NCBI RefSeq assembly: GCF_000016425.1
Contig: NC_009380.1
Coordinates: forward strand, 992,001 to 1,056,000
DNA: 64,000 nucleotides
Source of the DNA: Salinispora tropica CNB-440
Lineage (GTDB): Bacteria > Actinomycetota > Actinomycetes > Mycobacteriales > Micromonosporaceae
Reading direction: 5' to 3'
Below are positions 18,441 to 25,875 of the stretch, in pieces; positions within the stretch are counted from its first letter, which is position 1; each line of letters opens with the position of its first letter. The notes under the pieces were generated by a model. The model saw nothing but the letters and a program-made list of their open reading frames with translations. It ran no database searches and was not told the DNA's origin. A program made the translations under genes and the position numbers.

Positions 18441-19001
18441 ATGAGCGCTGTGGCCGTTCGGATCCGCGCGGCGCGCCGCGCGGTGACCCGGATCACGCTG
18501 CTGCCGTTGCTGCTCCGGGCGGGAATCTTCCTCAGTGCGCTGGCCGGGTTGCTGCTCGCGTACCCGGTGGAGGTCCTGCGGGGTCAGCTGCTGCTGGTGG
18601 CGCCGGTGGTGGCGCTGCTGCCGGCGGTGGGGCCACGGCGGATCTGGCCGACCGTCGTCGCCCTGGTGACGGTGGGCGGGTGGGTGTTGGCCATCGATGG
18701 CTACGATCGGCCGGTCGCGCTCTGGCGGTTGCTTGCCGTGGCGGCGGCACTCTATCTCAACCACACCCTGTGCGCGCTCGTGGCCGTGGTGCCGTACGAC
18801 GCGGTGGTGGATCCGGCCCTGGTTCTGCGCTGGCTGCTTCGGGCGGTCGCCGTGTTGCTCGGCACGATGGTGCTGGGTGTGCTCCTGGTTGAGCTGGCCG
18901 GGATTGGCGGAGAACAGGGACTACTCGTGGTGACAATGGCCGGGCTGGTAGTAGCGGTGCTGGTGCCGGCGTTGCTGGGGTGGCTACTACGTCGGCGCTG
19001 A
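18441..19001 (+). CDS. Polytopic membrane protein of the moxR operon
   Basis: 186 aa, almost entirely hydrophobic: about six membrane segments (near residues 18-40, 46-62, 70-85, 90-110, 128-150, 158-180). No catalytic motif. ATG 18441 is favoured over GTG 18435 by the purine-rich GAGGGCGGGTGGCG before it. It is the last gene of the DUF4129-moxR-DUF58 set and probably belongs to the same envelope complex; that is inferred from position only. Confidence 0.72.
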   Translation: MSAVAVRIRAARRAVTRITLLPLLLRAGIFLSALAGLLLAYPVEVLRGQLLLVAPVVALLPAVGPRRIWPTVVALVTVGGWVLAIDGYDRPVALWRLLAVAAALYLNHTLCALVAVVPYDAVVDPALVLRWLLRAVAVLLGTMVLGVLLVELAGIGGEQGLLVVTMAGLVVAVLVPALLGWLLRRR

Positions 19002-19100
19002 CGGTGGTATGTCCGGATTCGGTGGGTCACGGGCTTGTGTTGAGTCACACCCGGCTCTCTGGACGGGGGATTTGCCGAGTCGGCGGGGAAAGATAGTGGG

Positions 19101-20426
19101 GTGAATCCGAAGCGGATCCTTGTGGTGGGTGCCGGACACGTCGGGCTCTATGCGGCGCTGCGGCTGTCGAAGAGGCTCGGCGCGCGGGAGGCCGAGGTTA
19201 TCGTGGTCGACCCCCAGCCCCACATGACCTATCAGCCGTTCCTCCCGGAGGCGGCGGCGGGCAGCATCTCGCCCCGGCACTCCGTGGTGCCGTTGCGGCG
19301 GGAGCTGCGCAGGTGCACCGTCGTCGTGGGCGCGGTCACCCAGATCGACCACGCCGCCAAGACCGCGTCGGTCCAGCCCATCGTCGGTCCGACCCGCGAG
19401 ATCCGGTACGACCAGGTGATCATCGCCCCCGGCTCGGTCTCCCGGACCCTGCCGATTCCCGGGCTGCACGAGTGCGGCATCGGCTTCAAGACCATCGGTG
19501 AGGCGATCTACCTGCGCAACCATGTGCTGGACCGGCTCGATGTCGCCGCCGCCACGCAGGACTCGGCGCTTCGCCGGCGGGCCCTGACGTTCGTCTTCGT
19601 CGGCGGCGGTTACGCCGGCATCGAGGCGCTCGCCGAGATGGAGGACATGACCCGGGCTGCGCTGCGGTACTACCCGGAGCTGAGCCCGGACGACATGCGG
19701 TGGGTGCTCGTCGAGGCGACGCAGCGGGTGCTGCCCGAGGTCGATCCGGACATGGGTGCCTACACGGTGCAGCAGCTCCTCCGGCGCAGCATGGACATTC
19801 GGTTGGGGACCCGGCTGGAGTCCTGCGTTGACGGGCTGGTGAAGCTCTCCGACGGGGACAGCTTCCCGGCCGACACGATTGTGTGGACGGCTGGCGTGAA
19901 GCCGTCGCCGATGCTGGATGCCACCGACTTCCCCCGCGACGAGCGGGGGCGGATCACCTGTGAGCCCACGCTGCAGGTTGTTGCCGGCGATCAGGTGGTG
20001 GCAGGGGCCTGGAGCGCCGGGGACTGCGCCGCGGTGCCGGATCTGACGAAGGAGCCCGGCAGCTACTGCTCGCCGAGCGCCCAGCACGCGGTACGTCAGG
20101 CGAACCGGATGGCCGACAACATCGTCAACGTCCTCCGGGGCCTGGAGCCGGTTCCCTACCAGCACCGGCACGCCGGCAGCGTCGCCAGCCTCGGCCTGTA
20201 CAAGGGGGTCGCGCAGGTGTATGGGATCAAGATGAAGGGCCTGCCCGCCTGGTTCATGCACCGGACCTACCACATGAGCCGGATCCCTTCGCTGAACCGA
20301 AAGGTCCGGGTGGTCGCGGACTGGACGTTGGCGTTCTTCCTCAAGCGTGAGGTTGTCGCTCTCGGCCAGCTGCACGATCCGCGCGAGGAGTTCGCCGAGG
20401 CGTCCCAGCCGGTCAGCGCCCGCTAG
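19101..20426 (+). CDS. ndh: Type II NADH dehydrogenase / FAD-dependent oxidoreductase
   Basis: 441 aa. The N-terminal FAD-binding motif is ILVVGAGHVGLYAAL (about residues 5-19), and the NAD(P)H motif FVFVGGGYAGIEALAE is near residue 168. TIVWTAGVKPS and the GDCAAVPDL segment (FAD-binding Asp) are present, as is the C-terminal amphipathic HR(T)YHMSRIPSLNRKVRVVADW-type region expected for membrane attachment. NDH-2 passes electrons from NADH to menaquinone without proton pumping. GTG 19101 follows GGGGAAAGA. The neighbouring tRNA gene starts 151 nt downstream. Confidence 0.9.
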   Translation: MNPKRILVVGAGHVGLYAALRLSKRLGAREAEVIVVDPQPHMTYQPFLPEAAAGSISPRHSVVPLRRELRRCTVVVGAVTQIDHAAKTASVQPIVGPTREIRYDQVIIAPGSVSRTLPIPGLHECGIGFKTIGEAIYLRNHVLDRLDVAAATQDSALRRRALTFVFVGGGYAGIEALAEMEDMTRAALRYYPELSPDDMRWVLVEATQRVLPEVDPDMGAYTVQQLLRRSMDIRLGTRLESCVDGLVKLSDGDSFPADTIVWTAGVKPSPMLDATDFPRDERGRITCEPTLQVVAGDQVVAGAWSAGDCAAVPDLTKEPGSYCSPSAQHAVRQANRMADNIVNVLRGLEPVPYQHRHAGSVASLGLYKGVAQVYGIKMKGLPAWFMHRTYHMSRIPSLNRKVRVVADWTLAFFLKREVVALGQLHDPREEFAEASQPVSAR

Positions 20427-20576
20427 CAGGGGTGCAGGGGTTCGGCCGGAGGCAGGGGCGTGGCACCGCGACGCGCCCGGCGAAGCCCGGGCGAGCGGTA
20501 CTGCGGGTACGTCTGCTGGCCGAAGACCGGCTACGGTGGCACTGCACCGTTGCGTGTCGGCGCGTCGGTGTCACCC

Positions 20577-20657
20577 GCCCGGGTGGTGGAATGGCAGACA
20601 CGGCCGCCTTAAAAGCGGCTGCCGCAAGGCATGCGGGTTCGATCCCCGCCCCGGGCA
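20577..20657 (+). tRNA. bldA: tRNA-Leu, anticodon UAA (bldA type)
   Basis: 81 nt that fold as a class II tRNA. The acceptor stem is GCCCGGG/CCCGGGC with discriminator A. The D stem is GTG/CAC, the anticodon stem GCCGC/GCGGC with loop CTTAAAA (anticodon TAA), the long variable arm TGCC-GCAA-GGCA, and the T arm GCGGG-TTCGATC-CCCGC. The encoded 3' end is ACCT, so CCA is not fully encoded. In Streptomyces the only tRNA reading UUA is bldA, which links rare UUA codons to development and antibiotic production. That it plays this role here is inference. Confidence 0.96.
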
Positions 20658-20734
20658 CCTGCGGCCAGCCGCCGTCGGAGCATCGCCACACGGTGCGATC
20701 TCCACGAAGCCCATCGGCCGTTTATCCTTGATGC

Positions 20735-20750
20735 TGCACGTTGACGTGCA
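20735..20750. promoter_or_regulatory. Inverted repeat upstream of the Bax-inhibitor-1 gene
   Basis: TGCACGTTGACGTGCA is a perfect 7-2-7 inverted repeat, 25 nt before GTG 20776 and 77 nt after the tRNA. It could be an operator or a small hairpin in the leader. The binding protein is unknown. Confidence 0.35.
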
Positions 20751-20775
20751 ACAACCCCCTGAGGGAGGCCTGACA

Positions 20776-21591
20776 GTGAAGACCTCGAACCCGGTGCTCG
20801 CCCGGCTCGGCCAGGCGGCCGAGCGTGAGCGGGCCACCGGGTACGCCCCGACCGGGCCGTACGGACAGCCCGGCTACCCCCAGCAGTACCCGACGCAGGC
20901 CGGTTACCCGGCCGCGCCGCCGACCGTCAACACCATGACGGTGGACGACGTGGTGGTGAAGACCGTCAGCCTACTCGGCATCCTCGGCGTGGTCGCCGCC
21001 GCCGCGTGGGTGATGATCCCAGATGCGCTGCTCGGCGTCGCGTGGATGGGCGCCGCGATGGTCGGCCTGGTGCTCGGCCTGATCATTTCGTTCTCGCGGA
21101 TGGCGAACCCGGCGTTGGTCGTCACGTACGCCGTCGTCGAAGGTGTGCTTGTTGGTGCCGTCAGCAAGTACTTCGAGACGCTTTACGACGGCATTGTGCT
21201 TCAGGCGGTCGTGGCCACCTTCGGCGTCTTCTTCCTGATGGCGATGCTCTACCGGGCCAAGGCCATCCGGGCCACCCCGAAGTTCGTCAAGGGCATGGTC
21301 GCGGTGATGGCCGGTCTCTTCGCGGTCATCATGATCAACTTGGTGTTGTCGCTCTTCGGCGTCAACACCGGGCTGCGGGACGGTAGCCCGCTGGCGATCG
21401 GGTTCAGCCTCGTTGTCATCGTCGTCGCGGCGCTCAGCTTCGTGTTGAGCTTCAAGGAGGTCGAGGACGGCGTCCGCATGGGGCTGCCGCAGCGTTACTC
21501 CTGGGTCGCCGCCTTCGGCATCCTGGTGAGCCTCATCTGGCTTTACATTGAGATTCTTCGACTGTTGAGTTACTTCCAGGGCGACGACTGA
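20776..21591 (+). CDS. Bax inhibitor-1 / YccA family membrane protein
   Basis: 271 aa from GTG 20776, with GGGAGG 8-13 nt upstream. A Tyr/Pro/Gly/Gln-rich cytoplasmic N-terminus (about 60 residues) precedes about seven membrane segments (from residue 70 to the end). The segments and the order TMTVDDVVVKTVSLL ... MVGLVLGLIISF ... AVVEGVLVGAVSKYFE fit the Bax inhibitor-1-like family of YccA type. These proteins are linked to membrane stress or ion leak; the substrate here is not known. An 18-bp hairpin terminator follows. Confidence 0.88.
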   Translation: MKTSNPVLARLGQAAERERATGYAPTGPYGQPGYPQQYPTQAGYPAAPPTVNTMTVDDVVVKTVSLLGILGVVAAAAWVMIPDALLGVAWMGAAMVGLVLGLIISFSRMANPALVVTYAVVEGVLVGAVSKYFETLYDGIVLQAVVATFGVFFLMAMLYRAKAIRATPKFVKGMVAVMAGLFAVIMINLVLSLFGVNTGLRDGSPLAIGFSLVVIVVAALSFVLSFKEVEDGVRMGLPQRYSWVAAFGILVSLIWLYIEILRLLSYFQGDD

Positions 21592-21600
21592 TCGCTCGCT

Positions 21601-21647
21601 GAAACGACGATGCCCGGCCCGCTCCCGGAGCCGGGCATCGTCGTTTC
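21601..21647 (+). terminator. Strong hairpin terminator after the Bax-inhibitor-1 gene
   Basis: Perfect 18-bp stem (21601-21618 and 21630-21647) with an 11-nt loop, beginning 9 nt after the stop codon. The A-rich start and T-rich end give it a short TTT within the stem. Confidence 0.85.
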
Positions 21648-21714
21648 CCCGGGCGATCGTGGGCCGGCTGCTCCGCGTGGCTCGCAGCCCGGCGGCGACG
21701 AAGCTGGTCCGGCG

Positions 21715-21720
21715 TAGACT
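21715..21720 (+). promoter_or_regulatory. -10 element (TAGACT) of a leaderless promoter
   Basis: TAGACT at 21715-21720 is followed by 7 nt and then GTG 21728, with no Shine-Dalgarno. Confidence 0.45.
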
Positions 21721-21727
21721 CGGCGGC

Positions 21728-22051
21728 GTGGACCAGGCCGGGGACTTGAGGCGGACGGTGGAGTTGATCGTGCGGCAGGTGGGGCACTGGCAACAGCCAC
21801 GGTGGGCCGCCAGTGCCGCCGGCGGAAACGTCTCCCGAGCCGACCTCGTGCACCAGCTCGTGCAGGAGCTCGCGAACCTGGCCGCCGACGCCGAGGCGCA
21901 GCCGCGCCGAGCCGTGCCCCGACTCGGCCACGACCTCGCCCTGCCGGACCAACTGCGGGTGGTGGCGGCCGATCTGCTTGCCGCGACAGCGTCGGACGCG
22001 GCGCTCGCGCGGGCCGCCAGCCAGGTTGCGGCGACTCGCGCGGCCCTCTGA
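21728..22051 (+). CDS. Small hypothetical protein
   Basis: 107 aa, no recognised domain. It is alanine-rich and probably all-helical, with segments DLRRTVELIVRQVGHWQQP, VHQLVQELANLAADAEA and LRVVAADLLAATA. There is no signal peptide or membrane segment. GTG 21728 is chosen from the -10-like element 7 nt upstream; an earlier in-frame ATG at 21659 lies within the previous terminator zone. It is convergent with the thiolase gene, with a hairpin between them. Confidence 0.55.
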   Translation: MDQAGDLRRTVELIVRQVGHWQQPRWAASAAGGNVSRADLVHQLVQELANLAADAEAQPRRAVPRLGHDLALPDQLRVVAADLLAATASDAALARAASQVAATRAAL

Positions 22052-22062
22052 CGGCCATCAGC

Positions 22063-22090
22063 GGAGCCGGCCCCGCTGTGAGCCGGCTCC
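22063..22090. terminator. Hairpin between convergent genes
   Basis: 9-bp stem (22063-22071 and 22082-22090) with a 10-nt loop in the 47-bp gap between the small hypothetical gene and the thiolase gene; it could serve both directions. Confidence 0.55.
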
Positions 22091-22098
22091 CGCAACCC

Positions 22099-23361
22099 TC
22101 AGTTCAAACGTTCGATCACCATGGCCATGCCCTGGCCGCCGCCGACGCACATCGTCTCCAGGCCGATCGTCGCGTCGTTCCACTGTAGGGCGTTGAGCAG
22201 GGTGCCGGTGATCCGGGCGCCGGTCATACCGAACGGGTGACCGACGGCGATGGCGCCGCCCATCACGTTCAGCTTCTCCTCCGCTATGCCCAACTGCCGG
22301 TAGGAGGGGATCACCTGCGCGGCGAAGGCCTCATTGATCTCCACCAGGTCCACGTCGTCGATGGTCATACCAGCCCGCTTCAGGGCCTGCTTCGACGCCT
22401 CGACCGGGCCGAGCCCCATGATCTCCGGAGAGAGCGCGGTCACGCCGGTCGAGACGATTCGCGCCAGGGGGGTGACCCCGAGTTCACTCGCCCGCTGCGC
22501 GCTCATGACTACTACGGCAGCGGCGCCGTCGTTCAGCGGGCAGCAGTTGCCGGCGGTGATCCGCCCGTCGGGTCGGAAGACCGGATTCAGCTGGGAGACG
22601 GCGGAGAGGGTGACACCGGGCCGGGGGCCGTCGTCGGAGCTGACCACGGTGCCGTCCGGGGTGGTCACCGGGGTGATCTCCCGAGCCCAGAACCCGTCAG
22701 CGATCGCCTGCTCGGCGCGGTTCTGGCTGCGTACGCCGAATTCGTCCATCTCGGCCCGGGTGACGCCGTGGACCTGGGCCAGGTTCTCCGCGGTCTGCCC
22801 CATGGCCAGGTAGATGTCGGGCAGGTCCCCGGAGTCACGCGGGTCCGTCCACACCTCGGCCCCGCCCTTTGCACGCGCCGTCGAACGCTCCTGCGCGGCG
22901 CTGAAGCGGGGATTCTCCCAGCCCCCGCCGACCAGCGCCTGCGCCTCCGGCGGCAGCCCGTCCGAGGTGCCGCGGGCGTACCGGGAGACGGTCTCGACGC
23001 CGGCGGAGACGAAGATGTCACCCTCGCCTGCCCGGATCGCGTGCATGGCCATCCGCGTGGTCTGTAGTGAGGAGGCGCAGTAGCGGGTCAGGGTGGCTCC
23101 GGGCAGGTCGTCGTGCCCCATCAGGGTGGCGACCACGCGGGCCAGGTTGAAGCCCTGCTCACCGCCGGGCAAACCACAGCCCAGGTACAGATCGTCGATC
23201 TCGCTCCGGTCGAGCTGGGGGATCTTGTCGAGGGCGGCCTGCACGATGGTGGCGGTGAGGTCATCCGGTCGGACCTCGCGCAGGGACCCCTTGTGGGCCC
23301 GGCCGATGGGGGAGCGGGCGGTGGCGACGATGACAGCATCGCGGGACGACTCAATCGGCAT
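22099..23361 (-). CDS. fadA: Acetyl-CoA C-acyltransferase (thiolase, FadA type)
   Basis: 420 aa. Thiolase fold, catalysing the last step of fatty-acid beta-oxidation or acetoacetyl-CoA formation. The nucleophilic Cys is in LTRYCASSLQT (about residue 93), the His in GGAIAVGHPFGMTGAR (near residue 376), and the second Cys in METMCVGGGQGMA-like ETMCVGGGQGMA. EINEAFAAQ is also present. It corresponds in position to mycobacterial fadA3 next to an SGNH esterase. A TAGGTT -10 element 6 nt upstream of ATG 23361 suggests a leaderless transcript. Confidence 0.95.
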   Translation of the reverse strand: MPIESSRDAVIVATARSPIGRAHKGSLREVRPDDLTATIVQAALDKIPQLDRSEIDDLYLGCGLPGGEQGFNLARVVATLMGHDDLPGATLTRYCASSLQTTRMAMHAIRAGEGDIFVSAGVETVSRYARGTSDGLPPEAQALVGGGWENPRFSAAQERSTARAKGGAEVWTDPRDSGDLPDIYLAMGQTAENLAQVHGVTRAEMDEFGVRSQNRAEQAIADGFWAREITPVTTPDGTVVSSDDGPRPGVTLSAVSQLNPVFRPDGRITAGNCCPLNDGAAAVVVMSAQRASELGVTPLARIVSTGVTALSPEIMGLGPVEASKQALKRAGMTIDDVDLVEINEAFAAQVIPSYRQLGIAEEKLNVMGGAIAVGHPFGMTGARITGTLLNALQWNDATIGLETMCVGGGQGMAMVIERLN

Positions 23362-23367
23362 GGGCCA

Positions 23368-23373
23368 AACCTA
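23368..23373 (-). promoter_or_regulatory. -10 element (TAGGTT, minus strand) for the thiolase gene
   Basis: On the minus strand TAGGTT is followed by 6 nt and ATG 23361; no Shine-Dalgarno is evident. Confidence 0.45.
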
Positions 23374-23417
23374 ACCGGTCAGTAACATCGATGGAAGCCG
23401 TGCCTGATCCGGAAATG

Positions 23418-24230
23418 TCACCGCGGCCGGCCATGTCGAGCCGCCATCGTCGCGGCAGCGGCCACCGCCGGGAAGAGAGCGTGCGCCCACACCCGGTACC
23501 CGTCGGCAGACGGGTGGAAGCCGTCGTGGCAGAACGTGCCGACGTCGGCACGGAAGACCGGACCGGCCTCAGTGGCGAGATCCACCACCGTCCCGCCGGC
23601 GGTGAGTACCGCGAGGGTCTGGGCGCGGGCCATCCGCCGACCGGACCAGCCGACCAGATGTCGCAGCGGGGGCGCGATCGCGCGTACCGCCCCGAGGTCG
23701 GGACAGGTCCCGACCACGACCTCGACCCGCGCCTCACGAAGCCGGCGTACCGTGGCCCCGAGGCAGGCGGCGGCGTCGGCCGATCGACGGAGGGTGGTGG
23801 CGTCGTTCGCGCCGATCAGGATCACGGCCACATCCGGTCGCTCCCCGAGTAGCGCCCGAGCGACCTGGGTGGCCAGATCGGCGGAGCGGGAGCCCGAGAC
23901 GCCCACGCTGGAGAGGTGGACCAGCTGTCCGGCCGGCCCTTCGGCGAGCAGGTAGGCAAGCTGCCCACCAACGGTCTCCGCCAGCCGGCTCACGCCGACC
24001 CCGAGCGCGGACGAGTCCCCGAGAAGCACGAGCCGCAGCGGGGAGGCGTCGGACCGGCCGACCGTGGCCCGCAGGGCCAGGCCGAGTTCAGGTTGGGCAT
24101 ATCGCCGATGTCGGGCGGCGAAGGCCTGCCCGGTCAGGAGGGCGGCACCCCCCACCGCCGCAGCAACGAAGCAGACGGCCGTAGCGCGCCCGAGCCAGCG
24201 GGTGAAGCCCGGGAGGAAACGGTCGGTCAC
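23418..24230 (-). CDS. SGNH/GDSL hydrolase with N-terminal membrane anchor
   Basis: 270 aa. One N-terminal hydrophobic segment (about residues 14-38) acts as signal anchor. Block I is LVLLGDSSALG (Ser nucleophile, about residue 73), block III VILIGANDAT, and block V DGFHPSADGY with the Asp and His. It is an esterase/lipase of the family that includes mycobacterial Rv1075c. GTG 24230 overlaps the upstream gene's stop by 4 bp, so the two SGNH genes are translationally coupled paralogues. The natural substrate is not known. Confidence 0.88.
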   Translation of the reverse strand: MTDRFLPGFTRWLGRATAVCFVAAAVGGAALLTGQAFAARHRRYAQPELGLALRATVGRSDASPLRLVLLGDSSALGVGVSRLAETVGGQLAYLLAEGPAGQLVHLSSVGVSGSRSADLATQVARALLGERPDVAVILIGANDATTLRRSADAAACLGATVRRLREARVEVVVGTCPDLGAVRAIAPPLRHLVGWSGRRMARAQTLAVLTAGGTVVDLATEAGPVFRADVGTFCHDGFHPSADGYRVWAHALFPAVAAAATMAARHGRPR

Positions 24231-25312
24231 GGTGTCACCGCCCCGTGCTCATTGCTCCGCTCCTGCATGCCATCCCCTCCACTGTGGGGTGAGTCCACGG
24301 CCGGGTCGGACTGGGTCACGGCACCAAAGAAGGCCCGTCGGCGCAGCTGCGCCCACCGGCCCGCCGGACCGCGATCGTGGCCCCGAACCTGGGCGCCGCT
24401 GACCTCGGTCCCCGCGTGCCGTGCCGCCTCCTGGGCGGCCTCCGGCAGCGACCGTACGCCTCGGACCCGCGATGGCGCAGCCCCCCGCTCCGGCCCTGCC
24501 CCGAGAGCGGAGAGGACGGTCGGCAGCAGCGCGGCGGCGGCCATTGCGTAGCCCTCGGCCGACGGGTGGAATCGATCCCACGCGAACATCCGGGCCGGCT
24601 CGGCCGTGAACCGGGGACCGAGCAGGTCGCCGAGGGAGACCGTCGCGCCACCGGCCTCCACCACGGCGACCGTCTGGGCAGCCGCGAGCTGGCGACTCCA
24701 TCGGCGGGCCAGCCAGCGCAGTGGCGGCTGGATGGGGCGGATCGCCCCCAGGTCCGGGCACGTGCCGACGACTACTGCACAGCCAGCGGCGCGAAGCGTG
24801 GTGACCGCCTCGATCAGGTATCGCACCGCCACGGCGGGCGGGGTGCGGTTGGTGACGTCGTTACCGCCAATCAGGATGACGGCGACGTCGGGTCGGGCTT
24901 CGAGAGCCGCCTCGACCTGGTACCGCAGCACGGCGGAGAGCGCCCCCACCACCGCGAACCGGTGCAGCCGGACCGGTCGGTGCAGCCGGCGGGAGACCCC
25001 GGTGGCGAGCAGCGCCCCCGGTGTTTCGCGGCGACGGTGCACGCCGTAGCCGGCAGCGCACGAGTCCCCCAGTATGACCATGGTGACCGCTGGGCCGGGT
25101 AGTTTCGCCCCGTAGACTCCATCGCAGCGCGGCGGCGGCGCCTCCGCCGGGGGGATGCTCCGTCGTGCCTGCCGGGCCTGACCGATCAGGACACCGCCGG
25201 CGGTCGCGGCGGCGGCGGCCGTGGCACCCGCGCCGATCACCACCAGCCGAGTGACGCGCCAGGCAGCCCGCCAGCGCGGATCAGCCGGGACAACGGAATC
25301 AGCGACCCCCAT
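24227..25312 (-). CDS. SGNH/GDSL hydrolase, larger paralogue
   Basis: 361 aa. N-terminal signal anchor (about residues 20-46), then the same blocks: MVILGDSCAAG (Ser), VILIGGNDVTN and WDRFHPSAEGY. It shares with the downstream paralogue the segment VVVGTCPDLGAIRPIQPPLR, so the two arose by tandem duplication. A C-terminal extension of about 80 residues (after about residue 275) is charged and unlikely to be part of the catalytic fold. A leaderless start is suggested by TAATGT at 25319-25324 (minus strand), 6 nt before ATG 25312. Confidence 0.87.
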   Translation of the reverse strand: MGVADSVVPADPRWRAAWRVTRLVVIGAGATAAAAATAGGVLIGQARQARRSIPPAEAPPPRCDGVYGAKLPGPAVTMVILGDSCAAGYGVHRRRETPGALLATGVSRRLHRPVRLHRFAVVGALSAVLRYQVEAALEARPDVAVILIGGNDVTNRTPPAVAVRYLIEAVTTLRAAGCAVVVGTCPDLGAIRPIQPPLRWLARRWSRQLAAAQTVAVVEAGGATVSLGDLLGPRFTAEPARMFAWDRFHPSAEGYAMAAAALLPTVLSALGAGPERGAAPSRVRGVRSLPEAAQEAARHAGTEVSGAQVRGHDRGPAGRWAQLRRRAFFGAVTQSDPAVDSPHSGGDGMQERSNEHGAVTP

Positions 25313-25318
25313 GCACCG

Positions 25319-25324
25319 ACATTA
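25319..25324 (-). promoter_or_regulatory. -10 element (TAATGT, minus strand) for the SGNH gene pair
   Basis: TAATGT on the minus strand is followed by 6 nt and ATG 25312. It would serve the two overlapping SGNH hydrolase genes. Confidence 0.45.
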
Positions 25325-25436
25325 CGCGAACCCCGCCCGTGGATACCGTAGCCGTGACGGCTCCCCGCGGCCGGGGACCGCTACCGGGCCGGCTTGTACC
25401 GGGGCGGCACGCTGGCGTACGGGAAGGAGTGAGCAG

Positions 25437-25793
25437 ATGGGGAAGACACTGCACCGACGGGCGGCGTTTCTCGCGTTGGCCCGAGCACTCGCGGTCGGCG
25501 TACGAGGTGGGCCGGGGCTCGGGGCACGCGTGGCGGCCCTGCCTCGGATGATCCTGGCGACCATCCGGGGACGATACGACGGCGGCCTTCGGCTGGCGCT
25601 GATGACCGCCGCTACGGCGTACATCGTCTCGCCGGTCGACCTGCTGCCGGAGCTCGGGCTGGCGCTTCTGGGGCTGGCCGACGACGCGGTCATGGTCACC
25701 TGGCTCGCCGGGAGCGTACTCGCCGAGACCGAGCGGTTCCTGGAGTGGGAGGCGCGCCAGGCTTCGGTCGTCCCGGGCGAGATGGCGGGCTGA
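25437..25793 (+). CDS. YkvA family (DUF1232) membrane protein
   Basis: 118 aa. The DUF1232 core is MTAATAYIVSPVDLLPELG ... LGLADDAVMVTWLAGSVL (about residues 60-100), with the SPVDLLPE signature. Two short hydrophobic segments suggest membrane association. Function unknown. ATG 25437 has RBS GGAAGGAG 8 nt upstream; the longer frame upstream is not needed. Confidence 0.85.
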   Translation: MGKTLHRRAAFLALARALAVGVRGGPGLGARVAALPRMILATIRGRYDGGLRLALMTAATAYIVSPVDLLPELGLALLGLADDAVMVTWLAGSVLAETERFLEWEARQASVVPGEMAG

Positions 25794-25875
25794 CGGGACG
25801 TAGGCTGAGCGCGAGTTCCGTATTCGTCTGCCCGGCCGCCCATCCGGCGGCACCGGAGGAGAAGGGCACAACCAG

